A stretch of 64,000 bases of DNA from Aeromicrobium sp. Leaf350 (lineage in GTDB: Bacteria > Actinomycetota > Actinomycetes > Propionibacteriales > Nocardioidaceae), in assembly GCF_916858655.1 (NCBI RefSeq), contig NZ_CAKASL010000001.1:186001-250000 (forward strand), in the 5' to 3' direction. The translations under genes and the position numbers were made by a program. Below the pieces are notes generated by a model that was given only the letters and a program-made list of their open reading frames with translations, searched no databases and was not told the origin of the DNA. This document shows positions 34,369 through 41,588 of this stretch, in pieces (the stretch's first letter is position 1; each line of letters begins with the position of its first letter).

Positions 34369-35369
34369 ACCTCCGAGTACGGGCCGGCCGGGTTGCCCAG
34401 GTCGATCAGCGTGCCGGGGGCGAGCTCGACCGAGATCATGCAGATGTACATGTTGAGCCAGGTGCCGGTGTTGGTGGGGCGCGTGAACGAGTCGAACCCG
34501 GCGGGCGCCGACGCGAAGAGCTGGTCGAGCGCCGCCTGGTGACCGACGAGCAGGTCGGCGACGTCGCGCAGCGAGCCGATCGTGGAGTCGAGGTCGGGGC
34601 GGATCTGCTCGGTCAGGGACGCAGCCGCCTGGGCGAGCTCCGACATCCCGTCGAACGAGCCGGTCAGCACCTCGCGCTCCGCGGCGAGACCGGTCATGAG
34701 CTCGGAGAGCCGGTCGACGGTCGTCGTGAACTCCGCCTGCTGGGCGCTGAAGTCGTCGAGCACGGGCGTGAGGTTGGCCAGGACGTCACCGATGACGTCG
34801 TCCTTGGCAGCGAGGTCCTGCGTCAGGGTCGCGGTCTGGTCGAGCAGGGCCTCGACCGTGCCACCCTCGCCCTGCAGCACGGCCACGAGTGAGGAGGCGA
34901 GCTGGTTCACGGCTGCCGGCTCGAGCGTGTCGAACAGCGGCTCGAAGCCGTTCAGCAGGGCCGTCAGGTCGAAGCCCGGGTCGGTCTGCGCGGCGCCGAT
35001 CACCTCGTCGGCGTCGAGCACCTCCCCGGGCTCGTCACCGGGCTGCAGCGCGAGGTACCGCTGGCCGAGGAGGTTCTGGTAGCGCACCGAGATCGTCGTG
35101 GTGCCCGTGATCTCCTGTCCGGAGCCGAGCGTGAACTCGACCCGCGCCGCGTTGCCGTCGGTCAGGCCGATCGCCTCGACACGGCCGACGCGCACACCGG
35201 CGGCCCGCACGTCGTCGCCCGGGCGCAGACCGGAGACCGACTCGAAGTCCGCCCGGTACGTCGTGGACTCCCCGGAGACCCGGTTCATCATCGTGTTGTA
35301 GATGACGAGCATGATGACGAGCGCCACCGCGGCGAACAGCAGGAACTTGATGCGGACCCCGTAGTTCAC
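34359..35369 (-). CDS. Mce family protein, second in operon (MceB position)
   Basis: A 336-aa protein with anchor FLLFAAVALVIMLVIYNTMM, MCE domain about 35-120 (GDDVRAAGVRVGRVEAIGLT, NLLGQRYLALQPGD) and a helical region up to about 290. The C-terminus contains MYICMISVELAPGTLIDLGN, the YxC-type ending typical of Mce proteins. The GTG start overlaps the mceA stop (GTGA). Confidence 0.9.
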   Translation of the reverse strand: MNYGVRIKFLLFAAVALVIMLVIYNTMMNRVSGESTTYRADFESVSGLRPGDDVRAAGVRVGRVEAIGLTDGNAARVEFTLGSGQEITGTTTISVRYQNLLGQRYLALQPGDEPGEVLDADEVIGAAQTDPGFDLTALLNGFEPLFDTLEPAAVNQLASSLVAVLQGEGGTVEALLDQTATLTQDLAAKDDVIGDVLANLTPVLDDFSAQQAEFTTTVDRLSELMTGLAAEREVLTGSFDGMSELAQAAASLTEQIRPDLDSTIGSLRDVADLLVGHQAALDQLFASAPAGFDSFTRPTNTGTWLNMYICMISVELAPGTLIDLGNPAGPYSEVCS

Positions 35370-36610
35370 GAGTCGCCACCTCCGCCCACGAACCCGCGGG
35401 TCAGCAGGTCGCCGATGCCGTTCGGGTCGGATGCGGCGACCGACTCCAGCTGCGCCAGCAGCCCCTGGATCTCCGCGACCAGCGCCGCGTCGTCGGCCGG
35501 CGAGGTCGTGGTGGTGGCCGGGCCGGAGCCGCCGCAGCTGCCGGCGGCGGCGCGGTACGCCGGCGGCCCGAACACCGCGCAGTCGGCGGCGGTGTACGGC
35601 GCGTCGGTGTTCACGACGATCTCGACCGTCGTCTCGAGGTAGCCGCCGGCCGTGGCGCCTGCGTCGGGATCGGTGAACGACGTCGCCCCGATCGTCGCGA
35701 GCTCCACGAGGGAGTCGAAGGTCTCGGCGAACCCGGCGCGGCGGTCGAACATCGTCTCGACGAGCGGAGCCGACTGCGTGACGGCCTTCACGAAGGCCGG
35801 CTGGGTGCTCGAGACGAGGAGCTGCGCCTCGTCCACCAGGTCGTCGCCGCCCGTGAGCACGGACGCCAGGTCCGCCTGCCGGTCGACGACGGTGCGGGTC
35901 GTGACGAACGAGCTCTCGAGCGCGTCGAGCAGGTCGGGCGCGACCTGCGCGATCGTCGTCAGGTTGGTCGCGAGGAGCCGGAGGTCCTCGCCCACCTGCG
36001 GCAGCTGGGGCTCGAGCCGCGTCAGGTAGCGGTCGAGCGTCACCAGCGAGGCACCGAGGGACTCGCCGCGGCCGTCGAGCGCCTGCGCGAACGCCCCGAG
36101 CGTCGTCGAGAGCCGCGCCGGCTCGACGGCGGTGAGGATCTCGAAGCTCGAGTCGAGGGCGTCCTGGAGCTCTCGGGTGCGGCTCGACGGGTCCTGCTGG
36201 ATCACCGAGCCCGCCTGGAAGGTGCCGGCCGGCCGCTCCGGCGGCACGAGGTCCACGAACGACGTGCCGAACACGGTGGCCGGCAGGATGCGGGCCGTGA
36301 CCTCGGCGGGCAGTCGGTCGGCCTCGTCGGGATCGAGGCTCAGACCGAGTCGCACGCCCTCGTCACGCGCCTCGATCGACGTGACCCGACCGATGATGGC
36401 ACCGCGGAGCTTCACGTCGTTGCCGACCGCGAGGGCGCCGCCCACGTCGTCGACCTGGGCCTGGACGTCGACCTGGTCGCTGAAGACGCCGCCCTGCACC
36501 GCGAAGAAGCCGGCCACGACCAGCGCCAGCACGATCACGGTCGCGACGCCGCGCTGCACGAGCGCGCCACCCCGGTGCTCGAGGTCGCGGGAGATGTACG
36601 CGGCGGTCAT
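35366..36610 (-). CDS. Mce family protein, first in operon (MceA position)
   Basis: A 414-aa protein, the longest Mce here. Anchor GVATVIVLALVVAGFFAVQG, MCE domain about 45-135 (GNDVKLRGAIIGRVTSIEAR, TVFGTSFVDLVPPE), helical region to about 330, then a Cys-bearing segment (AADCAVFGPPAYRAAAGSCG). A low-complexity Thr/Asp/Ala/Glu tail ends FVGGGGDS. It starts 4 nt after the second YrbE gene. Confidence 0.91.
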   Translation of the reverse strand: MTAAYISRDLEHRGGALVQRGVATVIVLALVVAGFFAVQGGVFSDQVDVQAQVDDVGGALAVGNDVKLRGAIIGRVTSIEARDEGVRLGLSLDPDEADRLPAEVTARILPATVFGTSFVDLVPPERPAGTFQAGSVIQQDPSSRTRELQDALDSSFEILTAVEPARLSTTLGAFAQALDGRGESLGASLVTLDRYLTRLEPQLPQVGEDLRLLATNLTTIAQVAPDLLDALESSFVTTRTVVDRQADLASVLTGGDDLVDEAQLLVSSTQPAFVKAVTQSAPLVETMFDRRAGFAETFDSLVELATIGATSFTDPDAGATAGGYLETTVEIVVNTDAPYTAADCAVFGPPAYRAAAGSCGGSGPATTTTSPADDAALVAEIQGLLAQLESVAASDPNGIGDLLTRGFVGGGGDS

Positions 36611-36614
36611 GGCG

Positions 36615-37454
36615 TCACCCCGAGATCCTGACCCCGGGATCGCCGCCCCAGAAGAGCAGCGTCATGACCATGTTGAGCACGACCACGACCACGATGCTGG
36701 CCCGGATCGCGCGGCCCGTGGCCTCGCCGACGCCCTCGGCGCCGCCGGTGGCCATGAAGCCGTACCAGCAGTGGATGACCGCGACGGCGAAGGCGAACAC
36801 CACGATCTTGACGACCGACAGGATGACGTCCGAGGTCGCGATGAACGTGCCGAAGTAGTGGTCGTACGTGCCCGACGGCTGCCCGAACAGCACCGTCACG
36901 GCGAGCCTCGACGCGAGGTAGGAGCCGGCGAGGCCGATCATGTAGAGCGGCAGGATCGCCAGCATCGTGGCGATGATGCGGGTCGTCACGAGGTACGGGA
37001 TCGCGGGGACCGCCATGACGCCGAGCGCGTCGATCTCCTCGCTGGTGCGCATCGAGCCGAGCTGTGCCGTGAACCGGCACCCGACCTGCGCCGCCAGGGC
37101 GAGGGCGGCGACGAGCGGGGCGAGCTCGCGGGTGTTGACGACGGCCGAGACGAAGCCGGTGAGCGGGGCGAGGCCGATCGTCTCCAGCCCGTTGAATCCC
37201 TCGATGCCCAGCGAAGTGCCGGCCGAGAGCGCCAGCAGCACCATGACGCCGACCGTGCCGCCGCCGACGAGGATCGCGCCGGTGCCCCAGCTGATGTCGA
37301 GCAGGATGCGGAACGTCTCGGCCCGGTAGTGGCGCAGCGTCATCGGCACGGCGGCGACGGCTCGGGCCAGGAAGGTCGTGAACGTGCCGATCGTGGCCAG
37401 CCCCGCCGTGCCCCGGTCGCGCGCCGCGCCCACGCCGGCTCCGAGGGTCGTCAC
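36615..37454 (-). CDS. YrbE/MlaE-type permease, second copy
   Basis: A 279-aa integral membrane permease of an Mce lipid ABC importer, with about five helices: GAILVGGGTVGVMVLLALSA, ELAPLVAALALAAQVGCRF (the conserved E-x-x-P motif), then MRTSEEIDALGVMAVPAIPY (E-x-D-A-L motif contacting the ATPase). The GTG start overlaps the first yrbE stop (GTGA). The partner ATPase (MceG/MlaF) is not encoded in this window. Confidence 0.93.
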   Translation of the reverse strand: MTTLGAGVGAARDRGTAGLATIGTFTTFLARAVAAVPMTLRHYRAETFRILLDISWGTGAILVGGGTVGVMVLLALSAGTSLGIEGFNGLETIGLAPLTGFVSAVVNTRELAPLVAALALAAQVGCRFTAQLGSMRTSEEIDALGVMAVPAIPYLVTTRIIATMLAILPLYMIGLAGSYLASRLAVTVLFGQPSGTYDHYFGTFIATSDVILSVVKIVVFAFAVAVIHCWYGFMATGGAEGVGEATGRAIRASIVVVVVLNMVMTLLFWGGDPGVRISG

Positions 37455-38299
37455 GCGATCCTCGCGGGCACGAGCATCGAGTAGCCCTGCGTGATGGCGA
37501 CGTTGACGACCGCCAGCACGATGACGGCGATCACGACGCACTGGTTGACCGCGTCGGCCACGCCCTTGGGCCCACCCTTGGCGTTCAAGCCCTTGTGCGC
37601 CGCGATCACGGTGGCCAGGAAGCCGAAGATCACGGCCTTGCCCTCCGCCAGGACCAGGTCGGTCGGCTGCGCGAAGGAGATGAACGACGCGAGGTACGCC
37701 CCGGAGCTGACGTGCCCGCCGCCGACGTTGATGACGTAGCCGGTCAGCATGGCCGTCGCCGCCACGACGATGTTGAGCAGGAAGCCGACGGCCATCGCCG
37801 CCGCGATGCGCGGCGCCACGATGCGCTGCACGGGGTTGAGACCCATGACCTTCATCGCGTCGACCTCCTCGCGCACGGTCTGCGCCCCGAGCTGGGCGCA
37901 GATCGCCGAGCCGACGGCACCGGCCATGAGCAGCGAGGTCACGAGCGGTGCGGCCTGGCGAAGGATTCCGATGCCGTTGACGGCGCCCGTGAAGGAGACG
38001 GCACCGATCTGCTGGGCCACGGCGCCGACCTGGATCGCGATGATGATGCCGAACGGGATCGCCACGAGCACGGTCGGCAGGAACGCGACGCGGGTCATGA
38101 ACCACGCCTGGTCGAAGAACTCGCGCCACGAGAAGCGGCGGCGCACGATGTCGACCACCATGAAGCGCAGCGCTCCCAGGCCGAGCAGCACCATCTCGCC
38201 GAACGTGTCGACGCCGTCGAGGAACTTCGTGCGGAGGGCACGGGTGGCGCCACCGACCCGCGTCGGCACGCCTCGGCGCGCTCCCTCCTGCAACGTCAT
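37451..38299 (-). CDS. YrbE/MlaE-type permease, first copy; first gene of mce operon
   Basis: A 282-aa permease. The helices and motifs match the second copy: TVLVAIPFGIIIAIQVGAVA, AAPLVTSLLMAGAVGSAICA and QTVREEVDAMKVMGLNPVQR (E-x-D-A-M motif). ATG 38299 was chosen because AAGGGG lies 5 nt upstream; a longer frame of 20 residues was rejected. The promoter with an overlapping palindrome lies immediately before. Nine genes follow on one strand with overlaps of 1-10 nt or gaps of at most 4 nt. Confidence 0.93.
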   Translation of the reverse strand: MTLQEGARRGVPTRVGGATRALRTKFLDGVDTFGEMVLLGLGALRFMVVDIVRRRFSWREFFDQAWFMTRVAFLPTVLVAIPFGIIIAIQVGAVAQQIGAVSFTGAVNGIGILRQAAPLVTSLLMAGAVGSAICAQLGAQTVREEVDAMKVMGLNPVQRIVAPRIAAAMAVGFLLNIVVAATAMLTGYVINVGGGHVSSGAYLASFISFAQPTDLVLAEGKAVIFGFLATVIAAHKGLNAKGGPKGVADAVNQCVVIAVIVLAVVNVAITQGYSMLVPARIA

Positions 38300-38327
38300 G
38301 ATGCCCCTTCGCCTCGTCCCTGCGCGT

Positions 38328-38352
38328 GAGTCACTGTAAACGCGAGTGACTC
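38328..38352. promoter_or_regulatory. Palindromic operator candidate of the mce operon
   Basis: GAGTCACT (38328-38335) and AGTGACTC (38345-38352) are perfect 8-bp arms 9 nt apart. The site covers the -10 and most of the spacer of the predicted promoter. Extra half-site-like GTGAC/GTCAC words occur at 38355-38359 and about 38370-38374. Position and symmetry suggest repression by a dimeric regulator (GntR or TetR type), none of which is encoded here. Confidence 0.6.
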
Positions 38353-38361
38353 CCGTCACAA
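38333..38361 (-). promoter_or_regulatory. Predicted promoter of the mce operon
   Basis: On the minus strand TTGTGA (38361-38356) and TACAGT (38338-38333) are separated by exactly 17 bp. Transcription would start near 38326, giving a leader of about 27 nt with AAGGGG before the first yrbE ATG. Confidence 0.6.
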
Positions 38362-38406
38362 CGATTCGGGAGGAGTTTCGTCACTTAATTTGGACGAATG
38401 TACGAC

Positions 38407-39261
38407 TCAGGGGCGTCGAGCCGTCACGAAGCGGGGGCGTCCGGCCAGGTCGGGGTGGTCGCGGACCTGCAGCCAGGGCTCCTCGTGGGCGGCGCCGCCG
38501 AAGACGGCCGGGGCCGACTCGCCCTGCGCGTCCGCGTGCTCGGCGGCGACGACTCCCCCGCTGCGCAGGAGGCGACGAGCGACCTGCTCGACCACGCGCA
38601 TCGCGTCGAGGCCGTCCTCGCCCGACCAGAGCGCGAGCGCAGGGTCGTGGTCACGCACCTCGGGAGCGACGCTCTCCCACGCGTCCAGCGGGATGTAGGG
38701 CGGGTTCGCGACGACCGCGTCGACGGTGCCGTCGAGGTCGCCGAACGCGTCGGCCATGTCACCCTGACGCAGGTCGACCCCCGTTCCGGCAAGGTTGCGG
38801 ACCGCCCACTCGAACGCGCCCTCGTCGAGCTCGACGGCGTGCACCCGCGCGTGCGGGACCTCGTGCACGACGCTCAGGGCGATCGCGCCCGACCCGGCGC
38901 AGAGCTCCACGACCACGGGCGCCTCCAGGTGCGCGACCTGGTCGATGACCCAGCCGGCCATGACCTCGGTCTCCGGACGGGGCACGAACACTCCCGGCCC
39001 GACCTCGAGGTCGACGTACCGGAACGCCGCCGAGCCCGTGAGGTGCTGCAGCGGCATCCGGCGGGCACGAGCCTCGATCATCTCCAGGAACGTGCGCCGA
39101 GCCATCTCCGAGACCGACGCCCGACGCACCAGGGCACGCGGCGAGCCGGTGACGTGCGAGAGCAGCAGCTCGGCGTCGTTCTGCGGCGAGGCGACTCCCC
39201 CGTTGGCGAGCATCGCCGTGGCCTGCTCGAGCAGACGCTCCGCCTGCGAGCGGACCGTCAC
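38407..39261 (-). CDS. prmC: Release factor glutamine methyltransferase
   Basis: A 284-aa SAM-dependent methyltransferase that methylates the Gln of the GGQ motif in release factors 1 and 2. N-terminal helical domain (1-75), SAM motif [12 protein letters not shown] (119-130) and catalytic NPPY (186-189, [13 protein letters not shown]). It overlaps the end of prfA by 4 nt, so substrate and modifying enzyme are co-expressed. Confidence 0.95.
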   Translation of the reverse strand: MTVRSQAERLLEQATAMLANGGVASPQNDAELLLSHVTGSPRALVRRASVSEMARRTFLEMIEARARRMPLQHLTGSAAFRYVDLEVGPGVFVPRPETEVMAGWVIDQVAHLEAPVVVELCAGSGAIALSVVHEVPHARVHAVELDEGAFEWAVRNLAGTGVDLRQGDMADAFGDLDGTVDAVVANPPYIPLDAWESVAPEVRDHDPALALWSGEDGLDAMRVVEQVARRLLRSGGVVAAEHADAQGESAPAVFGGAAHEEPWLQVRDHPDLAGRPRFVTARRP

Positions 39262-40328
39262 CGCGCACCACCCTCGGCCAGCGCGTCGAGCCGTTCGGCC
39301 AGGTCCGCCTCGACGAGCGAGGCGATGACGTCGCCCAGCGCGCCGTCCATCACGGCGTCGAGGTTGTAGGCCTTGAAGCCCGTGCGGTGGTCGGAGATGC
39401 GGTTCTCCGGGAAGTTGTAGGTGCGGACCCGCTCGGAGCGGTCCATCGTGCGGATCTGCGAACGGCGAACCTGCGAGGCCTCGGCGTCGGCAGCCGCCTG
39501 CGCCGCCTCGAGCAGGCGCGAGCGCAGGATGCGCATCGCCTGGTCCTTGTTCTGCAGCTGGCTCTTCTCGTTCTGGCAGCTGACGACGATGCCGGTCGGC
39601 ACGTGGGTGATGCGCACGGCCGAGTCGGTCGTGTTGACGCTCTGGCCACCGGGACCGGACGAGCGGAACACGTCGATGCGCAGGTCGGCGTCGTTGATCT
39701 GGACGTCGACGTCCTCGGCCTCCGGCAGCACCAGGACGCCGGCCGCCGAGGTGTGGATGCGACCTTGCGACTCCGTGACGGGCACCCGCTGCACGCGGTG
39801 CACGCCGCCCTCGAACTTCAGCAGCGCGAAGGGCGCCTCGCCGGGGTCGGTGGTCTTGCCGGACTTCACCGACGCGGTCACGGACTTGTAGCCGCCCAGG
39901 GCGGTCTCGGTGCTGTCGAGCAGCTCGACCTTCCAGCCGCGGGTCTCGGCGAAGCGCGAGTACATGCGCAGGAGGTCGGCCGCGAAGAGGGCCGACTCGT
40001 CGCCACCCTCACCGCCCTTGATCTCGACGATGACGTCCTTGCCGTCGGCCGGGTCGCGCGGCACGAGGAGCCGCTGCAGCCGCACACCCAGGTCGGCGAC
40101 CTGCTGCTCGAGCTCGGTGACCTCGTCGGCCAGCTCGAGCTCGCGGGCCGCCTCCAGGTCGTCGGCCGCCTCGACCCACGAGCGGTACGTGCGCACGATG
40201 CCGCCCAGCTCGGCGTACCGCTGCCCGACGCGCTTGGCCGTGGCCGGGTCGGCATGGACCGCGGGATCAGCGAGGCGCACCTCGAGATCGGCGTACTCGT
40301 CGAGCAGCGGCGTGACGGCGTCGAACAT
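39258..40328 (-). CDS. prfA: Peptide chain release factor 1
   Basis: A 356-aa class I release factor reading UAA/UAG. The tripeptide anticodon motif PVT (183-185, [10 protein letters not shown]) identifies RF1, and the peptidyl-hydrolase GGQ is at 227-229 ([15 protein letters not shown]). AAGGAG precedes the ATG. A hairpin lies between rpmE and prfA, so it probably has its own promoter or depends on read-through. Confidence 0.97.
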   Translation of the reverse strand: MFDAVTPLLDEYADLEVRLADPAVHADPATAKRVGQRYAELGGIVRTYRSWVEAADDLEAARELELADEVTELEQQVADLGVRLQRLLVPRDPADGKDVIVEIKGGEGGDESALFAADLLRMYSRFAETRGWKVELLDSTETALGGYKSVTASVKSGKTTDPGEAPFALLKFEGGVHRVQRVPVTESQGRIHTSAAGVLVLPEAEDVDVQINDADLRIDVFRSSGPGGQSVNTTDSAVRITHVPTGIVVSCQNEKSQLQNKDQAMRILRSRLLEAAQAAADAEASQVRRSQIRTMDRSERVRTYNFPENRISDHRTGFKAYNLDAVMDGALGDVIASLVEADLAERLDALAEGGAR

Positions 40329-40363
40329 GGGGCTCCTTCGTCGGACGGGTGCGGACAGACGAC

Positions 40364-40400
40364 GGCGCCGGCCACTCCCTCACGGGGAGTGACCGGCGCC
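40364..40400. terminator. Hairpin after rpmE
   Basis: Arms GGCGCCGG + CACTCCC (40364-40379) and GGGAGTG + CCGGCGCC (40385-40400) form a 15-bp stem with one C/A mismatch and a 5-nt loop, just past the rpmE stop on the minus strand. Confidence 0.75.
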
Positions 40401-40409
40401 TCGGAGCAG

Positions 40410-40616
40410 CTACTTCTTGCCGTAGCGCTTCTCGAACTTCGCCACGCGACCGCCGGTGTCGAGGATCTTCTGCTTGCCCGTGTAGAACGGGTGGCAGGCC
40501 GAGCAGACGTCGGCGCGCAGGACGCCCTCGGGGGCGGTGCTCTTAGTGGTGAACGAGTTGCCGCAGGTGCAGGTGACCTGGGTCTCGACGTAGTCAGGGT
40601 GGATGGCGTTCTTCAT
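40410..40616 (-). CDS. rpmE: 50S ribosomal protein L31 (zinc-binding type)
   Basis: A 68-aa L31. It starts [20 protein letters not shown] and has CTCG plus CSACHPF, the zinc-ligand pattern of C+ L31 proteins. Many actinobacteria encode a second, zinc-free L31 that replaces it under zinc limitation; none is seen here. GAGAGGAC precedes the ATG. It sits between rho and prfA as in M. tuberculosis. Confidence 0.97.
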   Translation of the reverse strand: MKNAIHPDYVETQVTCTCGNSFTTKSTAPEGVLRADVCSACHPFYTGKQKILDTGGRVAKFEKRYGKK

Positions 40617-40678
40617 GGTGTCCTCTCGGTGACGCTGGGTCGAGCGCGGTCGCGCTCGTGAACCAGGGCCGACCTCCT

Positions 40679-40707
40679 ATTCTGCCACCCGCCCCGACCG
40701 AAACCAA
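40679..40707 (-). promoter_or_regulatory. Predicted rpmE promoter
   Basis: On the minus strand TTGGTT (40707-40702) and CAGAAT (40684-40679) are 17 bp apart. The 5' leader would be about 55 nt and contains the ribosome binding site. The wider 40617-40984 stretch has no gene; besides this promoter it holds the inverted repeat at 40828-40887. Confidence 0.45.
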
Positions 40708-40827
40708 GTTCGGCCGGAGCCGGCGACGCGGCTCGCCTCGCGCGTGGGCACAGGACAAGCAGGCAAGGACCGCAGCAGGGGGTCCGTCGCGGCCGGACCG
40801 ATCCGGGCTCCTCGGACCGGGTTCGCA

Positions 40828-40887
40828 AGATTTGCTCCGAAATGTGCCATTCGGGTAGGTCACAATGGCGCATTACGGCGCAAATCT
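40828..40887. repeat. 24-bp imperfect inverted repeat (21/24), 12-nt spacer
   Basis: The arm 40828-40851 (AGATTTGCTCCGAAATGTGC plus four bases) pairs with 40864-40887 with three mismatches, around spacer 40852-40863. It is markedly AT-richer than its surroundings. It lies about 100 nt past the glutathione peroxidase stop and about 210 nt before rpmE, so it may act as a terminator for the former. The length and base composition also fit a small palindromic element. No T-run follows either arm. Confidence 0.65.
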
Positions 40888-40984
40888 GGGGCGGCTGTGA
40901 GGTGACGGTGGCGGCAGGGACGGCTTCGTGTCCGTGCCCGCTTGTCCCCCGCCACCGGCTACCGCCGGGTACGCGAGGCGGAGG

Positions 40985-41467
40985 TCAGGCGGGGAGGAGC
41001 TTCTCGATGTCGCCGGCGATCTTCGCGGGGGCGGTGGTCGAGCCGTAGCGCTTGACGACGTTGCCCTCCGGGTCGACCAGGAACTTGGTGAAGTTCCACT
41101 TGATCTTCGAGGGGCCGATGCCGCCCTTCTCCTTCTTGAGCCACTGGTAGAGCGGGTGCGCACCGTCACCGTTGACCTCGATGGCCGAGAACATCGGGAA
41201 CGTGACGCCGTAGTTCTTCTGGCAGAACGCGGCCGTCTCCTCGTCGCCGTCGGGGTTCTGGTGGCCGAACTGGTCGCACGGGAACCCGAGGACGACCAGC
41301 CCGCGGTCGACGTAGCTGCTGTACAGCTCCTCGAGTCCGGCGAGCTGCGGGGTGAACCCGCACTGGGTCGCCGTGTTCACGACGAGAAGGACCTTGCCCC
41401 GGTAGTCGGCGAGCTGGCGCTCGGCGCCGTCGATGCCGGTGGCGGTGAAGTCATGAGCGGTGGTCAT
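40985..41467 (-). CDS. Glutathione-peroxidase-family thiol peroxidase
   Basis: A 160-aa peroxidase of Cys type. The peroxidatic Cys36 is in NTATQCGFTPQ (Cys instead of Sec), with GFPCDQFGHQ at 61-70 and KWNFTKFLVD. A further Cys82 (AAFCQKNYGV) is where thioredoxin-dependent members keep the resolving cysteine, so thioredoxin or mycothiol-linked reductants are more likely than glutathione. TAGGCT lies 7 nt before the ATG (leaderless). Confidence 0.92.
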   Translation of the reverse strand: MTTAHDFTATGIDGAERQLADYRGKVLLVVNTATQCGFTPQLAGLEELYSSYVDRGLVVLGFPCDQFGHQNPDGDEETAAFCQKNYGVTFPMFSAIEVNGDGAHPLYQWLKKEKGGIGPSKIKWNFTKFLVDPEGNVVKRYGSTTAPAKIAGDIEKLLPA

Positions 41468-41537
41468 GACGATCAGCCTAGAGGCGATGACCCAGCCCGG
41501 CAGGTGAGCCGCCGACGACACCCTCCCGGACGACGCA

Positions 41538-41572
41538 GGACCGGCCCGCCGCACGAGGCGACGAGCCGGTCC
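41538..41572. terminator. Possible hairpin after rho
   Basis: GGACCGGC (41538-41545) and GCCGGTCC (41565-41572) form an 8-bp stem with a 19-nt loop, 17 nt beyond the rho stop on the minus strand. Confidence 0.45.
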
Positions 41573-41588
41573 GGGGCGTGCGTGGGTG

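Noticed and set aside
27837..38400. Recent horizontal transfer of the mce block
   Set aside because: No integrase, flanking repeats or tRNA boundary is visible, and base and codon use match the surroundings; only an old insertion is suggested.
40613..40873. An 86-codon minus-strand frame upstream of rpmE with CCGPC and LCPRA segments
   Set aside because: It runs through the predicted rpmE promoter, overlaps the rpmE start, has no binding site and shows no recognisable fold; treated as chance.
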